From Chara braunii (Eukaryota > Streptophyta > Charophyceae > Charales > Characeae), in the NCBI GenBank assembly GCA_003427395.1, contig BFEA01000212.1:1541230-1592636 (forward strand): a stretch of DNA of 51,407 nucleotides, read 5' to 3'. Made by a program: the position numbers and the translations under genes. The notes below the pieces were generated by a model. That model was not told the origin of the DNA. It saw only the letters and a list, made by a program, of their open reading frames with translations, and ran no database searches. Positions 10,440 through 21,114 of the stretch are shown piece by piece; position 1 is the stretch's first letter, and each line of letters begins with the position of its first letter.

Positions 10440-10999
10440 TTCGATTTTATAATCGAACTGCTAGATAAATCCTACCCATTTCCCCACCGTCAGATCTATA
10501 GGCCTGTAATTCTTTAAGGCCCCTGCAACATTCGTCGGGTCGATCCTAAGGATGAACCGCCTCCCAAATAGGTGGGCCTTGAAGGTCTTGAGGTAATGTA
10601 AAATGGTTATGACCTCCTTCTTGAACTGTGAGTACCGCCGTCCTGCAGAGTTCAGGGTTCTACTTTCGAACCTAATTGGCCTCTCTTTCCCTTCCTTGTC
10701 CCTTTGAATCAACACGCCTCCTACGGCCAAGGGTCCTCCATCCGTTTCTAGGATGAAGGGTCGTCCCACTTCGTCATTAAAACAGGGTGCGGACAAGGCG
10801 ACTTGCTCCGATGTCAGTATGTCCTCGAGGGTTTGGACGGCTCCTTCTCGCTCTTCCGTCCAATCCATGGTCCCTTCTTCTCTAATCATGACTCGGATAG
10901 GCTCAACAATCTTGGCAAAATTTTTAATGAAGATCCTCCAAAAGTCGACCACGCCTAGGAATGCTCTTACCTCCGTCGTCGTGCGCAGGGGTGTTGGCC
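10440..10999 (-). pseudogene. Element A pol: RNase H domain
   Basis: After the RT connection (FLGVVDFWRIFI) comes a Ty3-type RNase H. Catalytic candidates are the Asp in LETDGGPLAVGGVL, the Glu in RFESRTLNSAGRRYSQF and the Asp in FILRIDPTNVAGAL. Most Ty3 elements have TDAS at the first site; TDGG here is shared with element B (ADGG), so it looks like a lineage trait rather than a mutation. A TAG at 10461 falls where a Trp is expected (GFI-stop-QFDYKIE). The domain normally removes template RNA after minus-strand DNA synthesis. Confidence 0.8.
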
Positions 11000-11765
11000 A
11001 CTGTGATATCTTGTCGGTCTTTGTCGGATCTGGCTCCCTACCGTAAGCACCGCAGCGAAATCCTAGTATGGTTACTTCCGGTACTGCTAGAATACTCTTT
11101 GGTCCGCTAGCCGTAATGTTGTATACTAGGAACCGGCGGAGTAAGTCCTTGATGTCCTATAGATGGTCTCATACAAATCTTCGGATTCCTGGTTGGACTT
11201 TCGTCTCGTCCTTCTCTTGCGCTCCTTTGATCGGGTTGTCATCGATGTAGAGCTCACACTTCTCTGGGAACATGTCCCCGACTACGGCGAGCATTCTCTG
11301 TTGCGCTTCGGCTACCACGTTTGTGAAGCCCATAGGGGTTACCTGCATCTGTAACTGGCCTACGGGGGTGTGCATTGCGGTGTATGGCCTGTTCCGAACA
11401 TCCAATGGAAGCTGGTCGTACCCTGAGTACAGATCGATCAGGGAGTAAATGCTTCGGTCGGCGTGCGACTCTGCTAATAAATCGGCCTGAGGCAGTGAGC
11501 CAGCATCCCGGATGGTTACCGCATTCAACTTCTGCATATCCTGAATCCACCTCAACGTCTTGTTGGGCTTCCTTAAGATGAACCATCGGTTTGCGTATGC
11601 CGACGCCGTAGGTTCTACGACGAAGGAGTCCATCTTTGGTCGAAGAAGGTCTGTCACTTCCCCTGCTATCCCAAGTTCATAGGCCGGACCCTTGTCATTC
11701 CAACACTCATGCTTTACCGTGTGTTTCTGACCGAAGGACCGGACCCTTGTCATTCCAACACTCAT
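11000..11765 (-). pseudogene. Element A pol: reverse transcriptase
   Basis: A clear Ty3/gypsy RT palm: template grip at FILRKPNKTLRWIQD, first catalytic Asp in SLIDLYSGYDQLP, and the active site ELYIDDNPIKG (YIDD). Thumb and connection are readable through ILGFRCGAYGREPDP to FLGVVDFWRIF. Stops TGA (11169) and TAG (about 11154) fall in VRRFV-stop-DHL-stop-DIKDLL, where Trp and Gln are expected from element B. A frame shift at the 5' end comes from the 55-bp duplication at 11684-11793. Otherwise this frame continues without indels to 9486. Confidence 0.9.
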
Positions 11766-11793
11766 GCTCTACCGTGTGGATTCTGACCAAAGG
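11684..11793. repeat. 55-bp tandem duplication inside RT
   Basis: CCGGACCCTTGTCATTCCAA begins at 11684 and again at 11739, and the two 55-bp copies differ at a few positions. Since 55 is not a multiple of three, it duplicates the HTVxHECWNDKGP segment of the RT N-terminus and shifts the frame. Confidence 0.95.
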
Positions 11794-12431
11794 AATTAGC
11801 TTCGCGTCCAACCGCCCGTTTTGGTGGTCACTAAAGGAAAATGCCAGGTGAAACTCCTGGCAGATCCTTTTGATCAGGAGGGTTTCTTCCTCCGTTAAGA
11901 ATCCCTCTACCCCTATCTTCATTGTATCAGCTACCTCAGCTGGTATCCGATGCCCTTTCGTTGCTCGTCTCTCTCGGATCACCCGGAGGACTTCCGCCTC
12001 CTTTTCCATAGCCTCTTCCTTTGACGTCTCTAGCAGGATCAAGACCGGTTTTGCTTTCTTTCCTACCGGCTTATATTTTCGAATACTTCCTTCCGGGATC
12101 TTTCTCCTAAAAAATGAACGGTCGGGATTGCCCTCGCCACTTCTACGATTCATGGTTGAATACTGACTAATTTTCCATTTAGACAATATCCTTTTTGCAC
12201 TTCTCCTTCGAATTTGGCCAATGCAACCGAGTCAACTCCTACGTTGTGGTATCTGATGGCCTTGATGAGCTGTAGCAAATCGGGAATCTCGAGTGCGACT
12301 TTTGGTACGTCCACGCGCACTTCTTTCCGTTTGGGCAGGCTGGCCCCGAGTTCGACTTCCAATTCCTTTTCTGCCACCATAACACCTAAGACTTCGTCCT
12401 CCTGCCTTCTCTTCTTCTGGGGCAGGCCCAT
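11739..12431 (-). pseudogene. Element A pol: protease-RT linker and RT N-terminus
   Basis: Two consecutive minus frames (12431-12150, then 12186-11707) cover a Lys/Glu-rich linker (GLPQKKRRQEDEV, LLETSKEEAMEKEAEVLRVI) and the stretch EEETLLIKRICQEFHLAFSF that precedes RT in this lineage. Element B has the equivalent at about 29500-29760 (CQEFSGAFSF). A frame change occurs near 12150-12186. Confidence 0.7.
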
Positions 12432-12615
12432 CTTGATCCATTCCTTCTTATTGAATGCCTCTCGATCATGATTTCTACCCTTTCTCTCATGCCCTCCATC
12501 CGCGCAAAAGCCCCCTTTCGTGCGCTATCCTCGAACGACGACGACCACGTGGCTAACTTCCCCTTCGGAGGGTCTCCTCCCATCCCTAGAAGTCGGAGGA
12601 GCTCTCCCCGGCCGG

Positions 12616-13084
12616 TCACTGGTCCTCTATGTCTACCATGTACGTGCCATCGTGCAAGTGCATGCCTATCATTTCCACGTTTGCGCACCACGGTCTCCCG
12701 AGGATTATATCGTGGTCCATTTCCTCCATTATTGTCATCCGTTGGAACGACCAGATCGACTCCCTGACTCCTGCCTTGACTGCGCATTTCGTGACATACC
12801 CAGCGAACAGGATTTCCCCACCGGCTCCCCGGATGCTCCCTGTTACTTCCTTATTTATCGTACAGCCCGTGATTGTTGCAAAATTCCTCCTTATGAGAGT
12901 GATTTCCGCTCCCCCGTCTACTAATGCGTCGGTATGATGAGTCCCGATCTGGATTTTCAACTTCCCTACGGGTAGCGCATGGAAGTTGAGCTTTGTCCCG
13001 TGAGGTGCCCTCATGACCTCGCCACCTTCTCGGTCTGGCAAGCTCAGGCGGATGTCCGCAAAAGGCTTTCTTGAGATCCTCCAA
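12616..13084 (-). pseudogene. Element A pol: aspartic protease
   Basis: A retropepsin-like domain: the active-site loop is TDALVDGGAEITLI, followed by a flap-like TGSIRGAGGE and the second conserved strand DIILGRPWCANVEM. The catalytic triplet reads D-G-G rather than D-S/T-G. The upstream part (EDLKKAF...) is one base out of frame with the rest, so a small indel separates it (about 13040-13060). It lies between gag and RT as expected for Ty3 elements and would cleave the Gag-Pol precursor. Confidence 0.75.
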
Positions 13085-13177
13085 ATCCCCGCGACTCCTT
13101 TGAAGGTTAGCGACTTCTTGCGGAGCTTCCTCCTCTCCTTCCCCTTCCGATGATTCGGGGTTTTTGTCTATCTCTAC

Positions 13178-15319
13178 TCACCGTTGAGTCAACAGTTGTC
13201 TAAGCCCTTTGAGCAACCTAGGGCTGGCTTGCAGCATGGTCTGAAACGACACCGACACCATGGTTCCTAGTAGTTTGCTAAGGGTGTCATCGATCTCAGG
13301 CCTGGTTAAAATCGGGATTTGGTACCTAAACTTCTTTTTAGCGGCGGTAACTTTGTCCGTAGGCTCCTCTTTTCTAGGTTTCCCATAGACTTTCTTTAGT
13401 TCTCCAGCCTCAGGCTCTGCCTGGGGTACGGAGCTTCCAGCAACCTCCTCCATCACGGTGTCATGGATAATCCTTCTCCCAGCCGTCCCTAGCCGAGTAG
13501 TCGGGTTCACCCTATCACGTCCATCATTTTCCAAAATGAAGTTGACCTCCGGCCCGTGGCCCCGAAGTTGATCCCAGATGATGTCGACCACCGGCTCAGC
13601 TTCTACAGCCGCTATCTCTAGCCCATTGAGCATGATAATGGCTCGCCTCATCCCCCCTGGCGAGTTCCAATTCACACGTTCTCCCTGTGGTCCGAATATC
13701 TCTCCCTTTAATGACCTGGTGCATCTCCTTTTTAATATATCATTGTTGAGTTTTGGACATGCGCGCACATAATGTCCCATCGCGGTGCAGTACTTGCATT
13801 GCTCGTTAGCAGGATCTCTCCGTCTGAATCCCCGATTGGCTACACCTGGCGGAACTACGGCTTCCTGGGGAGGGAGGGCGGGTCGGGATACTTGCGCCTG
13901 CATAACCAGTGGCGCGTTCTCCACCCTTTCAATCTTGTTGCCGACTCCGTGCACCCGTTCATGTAGACTTTCAATCCCCTTCTTTACCTTGTCGCCTGTC
14001 CTACCAGTCAGATGTATGACTTCCCCTTCCTTAAGCAAGACCAATGTCTCAGTCACTACTGTCTTCTCGGCCAGATCCGTTACTGTGCTAAAATCAACAT
14101 CCCTGGTATTTGCAAACTTCCTCGTTTGTTGGTAAGCCGACATAATCTTGTCCTTGTCGAACTCGGAGAAATGCCTGAGGAAGTACTTACTCATTATCTG
14201 ATCCGTAACCCCGGGGATCCTTAGGGCTACCAGGGTAAACTCCCGTAGGAAGTCATCGTACGTTGCGAAGTTCTTTCTCTGGACTGCCGCTAAATCGGCC
14301 TCCGTTGCCATCTTCTCCGCTGCCAGGTATTTCCTCATCATTACATCTCGGGTTTCCTTTCATGATCGACTCGTGGTTACGATGGCCATTATGTCCCGCC
14401 CCAAACTCAAAGACACATGCTGCCCCAGGTGGTTCATCTTTTCTTCTTCGGTCCATTTCAACAGCGCGGCCAGATTCTTGTAATCTATCAGGAATTTCGT
14501 GATGTTCGCCCCGTTAAACGTCAACTTTTTCTTAGCGTCCGCTAGGTAGCCTTGATTTTTGTTCAGTGCTCGTGCGAGGAACGATACTATCTTCCTAAGG
14601 CCGCCTTCGGAGCTACTGGCCTCGTCCGCCATACTGGTATCCGGTCCTTCCTTGCCGGCCTTCTGCCCCTCCCTAGTCTTTGCGGTTCCTTCCGGGTCGA
14701 ACCATCCCAACACCCTTTCCATAAGGCTCCAGAGTCCCTCACATCCACGCGTTACCGCTGGCATGGTCGGCAGACGGTTAGCCGTACTGTTTATGGTTGG
14801 AGGGTTCGTAACTTTCTCTGCCTCCATCCCCGGGGAGTTCTCTCTCTCTTTCCTTCTTTTGCTCGGTGTTCCCCCACGGTCACTACCCTTATCTCCTTGT
14901 CCGATTCCGCCTCGGCCGGCCCTCTGTTCGTCCCGCGGTTCTTCCTGCAGAGGGCCTTCTTCGTTCCCAGTAATCATTTCCTCGATCAATCTTGCCTTGT
15001 ACTCCGTGGTCCTTTTTTCTATCTCCGCTAGTTTGCGCCTCGCATCCGTGACCCTCACTTTCTTAGACACAGCCCCTTCTGAATTATGGGGGTTTGTCCT
15101 ATCCTTATTTTTGCCTTCCTTGGTCTCCTGAATCCCTTGCCTGCATCCCCCGACTTTCCCCGAGTTTTCCCCCGATGAGATTTCCTTCCGGTTCCCTTTG
15201 GTACCATCCGGATTTATCTATTCTCTGTCTTTCTTACCCTCTTCGCTCTGCACGGCACTGCCTCCTAACCCTGGCCCTCCTTCGCTCCTACGATTATCCG
15301 TCTCATCCTTCGTTGCCAT
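13178..15319 (-). pseudogene. Element A Gag polyprotein
   Basis: The frame begins at ATG 15319 (MATKDETDNRRSEG) and runs to 13178, about 710 codons. It has an in-frame TAG near 15218 and a TGA at about 14360, the latter in TTSRS-stop-KETRDV where Trp is expected. The N-terminal half is charged and disordered. The capsid-like region starts at ITKFLIDYKNLAALLKWTEEE and continues through MMRKYLAAEK to the DDFLREFTLVALRIPGV block. A CX2CX4HX4C zinc knuckle is at CKYCTAMGHYVRAC (about 13735-13800), followed by a long Pro/Glu-rich tail. Gag forms the particle and binds template RNA. Confidence 0.85.
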
Positions 15320-15888
15320 TTTGCCTAGTCCTGCATAAACCAAAGGATTTCCCAGGACACACGCAACACGAGGCATTTAGGTTTCATAGGTTCCGATTTC
15401 GTTGGCTTATCTTTATCCGGGTAGTAGCCTTCTTTTCCGTTCCCCGATTGCTCCCTAAAAAAGGGAGTTGCGGCCTGCCCTGCCGCCCTACCGAGCTAAG
15501 GGACACGACTTAGTTCCCCTTATCACAGGCTTGTTTAGAGTGCCCCTGTTCCGTCGGGCCGGCACGTAGGAGTCCTGGTAGGCATCCCGCTAAGGAAAGT
15601 TTTCCCGAGCAGTATCCCCTTTTTCGACCTCCAGGGTCATGGCAACCATTAGGAGTCTACCCTCCCCCCTTTATTCTCTAGCAATTTTTTATCGTCTGGG
15701 TCCGAGGTGCTTCCTTATTTGCATCGGTAAGCCCCTGTACGCAGCGGACTATACTTGATTTGCCCTATTGGCCCGCCCCCGGGTGCTAGTCCCGTTCTCG
15801 CCCTCGTGGCCCTTCCGGCTCGGTAGGCTCCTCGAATAGTTGATCCACCCCCGCCAGATAACTCTCTCTTATCTCGATTTCCTCTGGA
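15320..15888. other. Gag leader of element A, no gene seen
   Basis: GC-rich sequence between the last pre-gag module and the Gag start. I see no conserved frame, RNA gene or repeat in it. Confidence 0.4.
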
Positions 15889-16497
15889 TTATGTGTCGTA
15901 TTCCGCCCAGGCTAGCCGTGGCAACCCAAATATCAAGATATGGATAACTTTCAGTAATTCATGGGCCCTGTTTCCCCAAAACGGCCCATGTTCTACAGCA
16001 ACGTCATAGAACATCCCAATGGTCTGGTAGGGGAAGTGATCTACCCAGATTATTGCCGAGTCTACCAGCTTCTGCGCCCTCGCGAGGCTCCCGAAGATGA
16101 GGTCTATCATAAATCGGGGGACCCGGCACCTCAGCGGTGTGGTTGGTGCCCTGAATTCCCTCCAACCTCCCATTTCCACCCTGGTTAGTAAGTCCACATT
16201 TCTTCTACCCCTAACGGATTACCCTATCTGTGTCAACACCCGGGCCGCCCTTTGAAAGACAGGAGCCAGCTCGTGGCCTTGCGCTATTCCTATCCCCAGC
16301 AAGTGCTAGCCAGCCTCGGGTAGGTATAGGACCCCGGTTACCTCCAGATTGGAAAACAGGTCATCCCTAGGCCCCCGGTTAAGTCTCATCCCTGTCCACC
16401 GACATTCCACCAACATGAAGGCGCCGTCTCTCCCTAGAGTCACGGCTCGCCATTCCACGTCGAATCCCCGAAAGTTGGAATTTGACGGGAGGGACAC
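15889..16497 (-). pseudogene. Pre-gag module 4 of element A
   Basis: One frame with in-frame stops at 16306 and near 16220. It has the module's N-part (MSLPSNSNFRGFDVEW, MLVECRWTGMRL, GVLYLPEAG) and C-part (WREFRAPTTPLRCRVPRFM, MFYDVAVEHGPFWGNRAHEL). It lines up block for block with modules 1-3: xSLP, DW/EW, VExxW, LxExG, PxFxxxxFG, FYxxxxxxGPF, AxEL. It ends about 570 bp before gag. It is the shortest and most decayed of the four; function unknown. Confidence 0.65.
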
Positions 16498-16513
16498 TTC
16501 TCATCGCCCGCCG

Positions 16514-17530
16514 CTATTCCAGCGCGGTCCGGGGTACCGGGGCTGGCGTTCCATTCGCACACGTTTTGCTGCCATTGTTGTTTTGGCGATTCCCTACATA
16601 GTCCACATAGAAAGGACAACCGATCCTCAGCAAACGTCCACCTACTGCCCCCTTACCCTTTATGTTCTCATTCTTTTTCTCTGGTTCCAACAATCCCTCC
16701 ATATTCCCAAGAGCAGCAACCTCCGTCGACTGCTCGTACAGTCGGTATAGGTCATCTATGTAGGTCGCGCCCCGACCTACTTCCCGCCTGATGGCTCCCC
16801 ATATGGCCTCATCACTTATTTGCGGAATCCCCGACCTAGTATTTATTGTTGCCCGTAGTATGCATAACACCTCGTGCCCTTGTTCATCTCCAAAAGGTCC
16901 CATATCTAGGAAGGCCCGGTAGTATTCCCGATACATTAATGCTTCATTAAAATTTAGCCTAGTTATGGCAGCTACCGCCTGCTCCACTCGCTCTACGCCT
17001 CCCATTCGTCTTAGTAAAAAGGGTGGTAGACTCATTCGTATGACCTCATTCGGTAACCGAAAGACCCCTGCCGCGGCGACTTTTACCTCAGCCGTCACGT
17101 CATCTCGTTCTGGATCCGCGAACTCAAACCCCTCCCGCCAGGTTATTTGCCATGCTCCTTCGAACATTCGCACGGGGTCATCCCCGGAAGCCAAGGCAAT
17201 CCCAAAGGTCCGTCATCCTTCTTCCGACAGGTGTAAGGATCTTGTCGCATGTACGCGCTCTGGGAGGTCCAAATTTACGCCCCCGAACTCCCCTCTCGCA
17301 CACCATTCCAGCTCTACTACTAGGTACACCGTGTCTTCCACCAGCTCTATCCCCACCCAGTCCATTACCGGGTTACTTACCACATTTCTTGCTGGCAGGC
17401 TTATTTCGACCCTGCCCCCTGATTCTCTTGGTGGCAGGATTCCGCGAGGCCTATCCTCCCAGAATGTTATTCGTCGGGCCATCTTGCAACGTCTCTTTTC
17501 CTGCTCCCTTACTTCGATCGCTGCACCCAC
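16514..17530 (-). pseudogene. Pre-gag module 3 of element A
   Basis: Likely ATG at 17482 (MARRITFWEDRPRGIL). The N-part carries GGRVEISLPARN, VMDWVGIELVED, LVVELEWCARGEF and LHLSEEG. One TGA at 17213 falls where the alignment suggests Trp. The C-part has RMSLPPFLLRRMGG, YREYYRAFLDMGPFGDE, HEVLCIL, IWGAIRREV and TYIDDLYRLYE. About 320 codons, soluble, no membrane segment, no recognised domain. It begins with the M-A/T-R start also seen in modules 1 and 2, so each module was probably a separate ORF. Confidence 0.7.
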
Positions 17531-17785
17531 CGAGATTCCGCGCCTTTCTAGTTTTAGTCTTTCCGCACTCCTTACCTACCGTACGCTGGTTCTTGCCGCT
17601 GTCCCTGCCCCATACACGTATGAATCTTTTCCCTTTTTCCGGTTGTTGATACTGCCCCCTCTTGTTTCGACCCCCTCTCACCCCCTGCTAAACTGAGGTA
17701 CACGCCCCTTTCTTATGTTACGCCCTAATTCACATGCATTCTCCATACTCCAACCTCCCCGCGGCGTTCAATTTCTTGGTTCTTT

Positions 17786-18568
17786 TTAATCGAACCACAG
17801 TACCTCAAACAATTTAAGGACATCATCCACGTAGGATGGGGCGGCCACCGCCTCCCGGCTGACTATGGCGTCCCAAGTCCTTTTTTCTACCTCTAGGCGG
17901 TCGTACTTGCCTATCCTCAGGACGGTGAGGACTTCACTGGCTTTATCTCCGTAGAAGGACCCATATTTTAAGGAGATCCTATAAAATTCCTCAGTCAGCC
18001 AGACACATTCTATGTGTACTTCCTTCATGGAGTCAGCCACGTCTACGATGTGCTTGAAACCCCCAAACCACTCGGCCACGAACTCGAGCCACGCCGTTGT
18101 TCGTAGGCTGGGAGGCTTGAGTTCCTTCCATCCCCCCATCACAACTCTGCTACTAACTTCGTCCCATCCCTCGTTGGCGAACCTCTTGCCTTCTTTTTGG
18201 GTTCGCGCCTCTGCATCCCTTAGGAGCCACATTGGATCTTGTCTCATTGCTAACATAGAGCAAAATAGGCGTCGCCCGTCTTCGGAAAGAACGACCGTCC
18301 CGACGGATTCCACTTTGCCTTCCGCTTTCTCATCCCAGCCTTCCTCTTCCCTTACCGGGTCTCAAATCCGCTCTATCCATACATAAGATAACTCCGGGGC
18401 AACCTCAAACCCAACCCAGTCGCACGTGGTCCCCCTCCACTCGTTTTCTGCCGGTATAGGCATTTCTATTCCTCCTCCGAGTCGTCTTGGTTCCCATCCC
18501 TTGAAGATGTATTCCATCATCATTTCCTCTCTAGTCATCTTTTCTCTTCCTGCACAATACCAGGTCAC
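17786..18568 (-). pseudogene. Pre-gag module 2 of element A
   Basis: Likely ATG at 18538 (MTREEMMMEYIFKGWEPRRL). N-part: GGGIEMPIPAEN, TCDWVGFEVAPE, YVWIERI, then a TGA at 18362, then VVLSEDGRRLF. C-part: HIVDVADSMKEVHIE, LTEEFYRISLKYGSFYGDKASEVL, TWDAIVSREAVAAPSYVDDVLKLFE. The order and spacing match module 3. Apart from the single stop the reading frame is intact over about 250 codons, which argues for former coding function. Confidence 0.7.
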
Positions 18569-18595
18569 CCGTTCCCCCTAAGTAAGTCACCCTTC

Positions 18596-19407
18596 TTAGA
18601 AATCCCTGTCGTCTATCTCGTCATCCTCGTCCTCATCACTGACGTCGTCCTCTTCGTTGTAGAACAACTCTCTCACCCCTTCCAGAAATGTCTTCCCTAT
18701 TGCCACATTTCTATAGACTATCCCCCAATGCACGGAGCTAGGGACAAAGACATTGTCTACGCTAAGGCAGTTTAGCATCTCAGCCAGCTCCTCCGCCCAA
18801 TTCCCTTCAAACGGCCCCATCTCTACTGACAACCGAAAGAAGTCTTGCCTAGTGCACTGGTATAGTCCGACGTTCGTCATGGACTGGCATATCCGTACTA
18901 GCCTGCTTCGGGTTCCGAAGACCACATCCACCAGAAAGGGAGGCAATACACATCGCATGGTTCTGACGGGTCGCCTCATGCTTCCCTTATCCCCAAGTTT
19001 CACCGGCACATCTACCCTTTCCACTTCCATTTCCCTCCGCTGACACGCAACCCATACAACCTTCACTTTTGCCTTCCTAAATAACTCGTCCGGCGTACTC
19101 CCGAGTGCCAAGTCTATGACCATAGCATTCTCTCTGTCTTGTGACAAGTAGACCCACCCCCGGGCTTCCACTGTCCTCGGAGCTCCAAATCCATTAAGCT
19201 TGGCGACAACCTTGTCAAGCTGACATTAGCCCATATCGTCTCTATCCACAGGAACGCGTCCTCCCCTTCCAGCATTACGGTTTGATATGCTGGCTCAAGA
19301 TCTGCCCACGTCCCATCTTCCGAGAGGACGACCGATACCCCATCCCTTACATCTACTGGCATTTCCGGACCGTTGGTATAGATCGGGGAAGACAACCACC
19401 GCGCCAT
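18596..19407 (-). pseudogene. Pre-gag module 1 of element A
   Basis: Begins at ATG 19407 (MARWLSSPIYTNGPEM). The N-part contains VVLSEDGTWADLE, AFLWIETIWANVSL and MDLELRG. A frame shift near 19160 passes to the C-part frame (19171-18596): GWVYLSQDRE, MRCVLPPFLVDVVFGTRSR, RQDFFRLSVEMGPFEGNWAEEL, HWGIVYRNVAIG, FLEGVRELF and an acidic tail (DEDEDDEIDD). It is the first of four head-to-tail paralogues at roughly 1-kb spacing between the leader and gag. Position recalls the unknown ORF1 upstream of gag in plant Ogre elements; homology to that is not shown. Confidence 0.7.
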
Positions 19408-20640
19408 CTTGTTTCCAGCACCTGACCCTTGTTTCCATAAGAGACTACCAAACGGTCCTTCTGGTCAGGTCAACCCTCGTCCTAGATGAGAATTATTTCA
19501 GACCCCTCATCAAGGTCTCCCTAATTTACCTCCCCATTCCTAAATACCTCCTTCCCATAATACCCTCGATCGGCTATCCATTTCCTCACATTCTTTCTCT
19601 TGGTTCCATTCTAACTGACCTCTATCATCCTTCCTTCCGATCATCTCTCACTCGTGTAGACTTAAGCGGAAGGGGGAATAAACATAGAAATATGCTCGTT
19701 CAACAATCCAAGCTCACTCAATCTTTACAGAGGGGGAACACATTAAAAAAATCAGGCAATCTCACATATGGGTCGGTCATCTCCTCACCGGCCTTTTCCC
19801 AATATGGTCTCTCCGCTGGTACTATCGGTAGAGTTTTATCCCATACCTCAAACGCAGCTCAACCGTCACAAGCACGGTACCAAAGCTTCGGCAAGGCGTT
19901 GACCCTTTCCTTTTGCCCAGAATACCCCATCCCGTCTTCCCGCTCTTGCACATCCATACCGACAACGAGGGTTACCCCGTGTGCCTAAATATAGGGACAA
20001 AAGTCGGTCGTCCGGGCATTCACTTCCATCGGTCCGACAAGAATCAGCCTTTCCCAAACCATGCTACGAGAAGCTACTAATCGTCTCCGAGGTTCCTTCT
20101 TTGTCCGCATGCAGTGATACTCCCCCCGCCAGCCAACAGGCTAAGCCCCGCCTGAGGAGACATTTTGCACCCCGCCCGGGCAAGATTATCGAGCCAAGCT
20201 CGTGACCGCCCGGACAAGAATGCTACTAATCAACCGGCGTGACAAACTCCCGTCCGACAGCTCGGTGGACTGACCTCCACACACGAACACCCGGCAACCT
20301 CAAAAGAGAGCGACGTTTCGCAACCCACACCGGCCGTTGCAGATCCATCATTTCCTTCCGAAAGGCAGAACGCTCAAATCCGATCATGCAAACACAAGTT
20401 CCAAGTGGGACACATAGAGTACAAGTGCCTTTCCCTTGGTGCTCCCAGCGCTTCCTACCCATAACTCACATTTTTCTCTCAGGACAAGTGAGTGTCACTC
20501 CCTCTATTTTCATACACAGTGGTTGGTTCCTTCTTGTGAGAATCTTCAAAGGTGAGTAGGTTTTCCTTGGAGTCTAGCAACTCCCTTCATTCCCTTTCTC
20601 TTCACTTGTCTGTCCTTTCATAGGGAGGAATTGTTCCTTC

Positions 20641-21114
20641 TTGATGACCCGTTGTGTTCACGTTGGTTCCTTCAAGCATTTCAAAAGTGCAAAGTGCATG
20701 AGCCCACTGGACTCAAAGAAGAAGATAGAAGGGCACCCTTTCGGTCGGATCACTCCACCGTGGGATTTTCATTGGCACCCGGCCGAAGCCGAAGCACCAA
20801 CCGCCTGCCAGGTAACCGGAGCCCTTCTTCCATACGAAGAGGAAGGGTCGACTTGCGACTTCCCCAAAGCTTCCCCGGACTGGCGAACACCAGCACCGGA
20901 CGAAGGAGGGTTGGAGTCATTCCACAAGAAAACGGCTAATCAAGTGCATAGCATGCATGTTATACCTCCAGGTCTAGCCATGCCATGCGCCCAGCCACTC
21001 TCAAATCTGATTCTCACAAGGAAAAGAGCAATCACAAGTCCATTTTCCTTATCTTGGGTTGTGTACACGTCGATGCGTCAGGCGCTCCCGTCGGAATCAC
21101 AAGGGTCAGTTTAA
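20641..21114 (+). CDS. Possible coding exon or ORF of unknown function
   Basis: A 157-codon plus-strand frame begins MMTRCVHVGSFKHFK and contains ITPPWDFHWHPAEAEAP and a DFPKASPDWRTPAPDE stretch. Unlike most frames here it is not low-complexity. It is preceded by a splice-acceptor-like CCTTTCATAG at about 20612-20621. A second overlapping frame is also open. I do not recognise a family. It may be a host exon fragment or chance. Confidence 0.25.
   Translation: MMTRCVHVGSFKHFKSAKCMSPLDSKKKIEGHPFGRITPPWDFHWHPAEAEAPTACQVTGALLPYEEEGSTCDFPKASPDWRTPAPDEGGLESFHKKTANQVHSMHVIPPGLAMPCAQPLSNLILTRKRAITSPFSLSWVVYTSMRQALPSESQGSV

Noticed and set aside
20107-20120. Polypurine tract and LTR boundary on the minus strand
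   Set aside because: GGCGGGGGGAG is suggestive, but no TG start repeated elsewhere and no matching LTR follow it.
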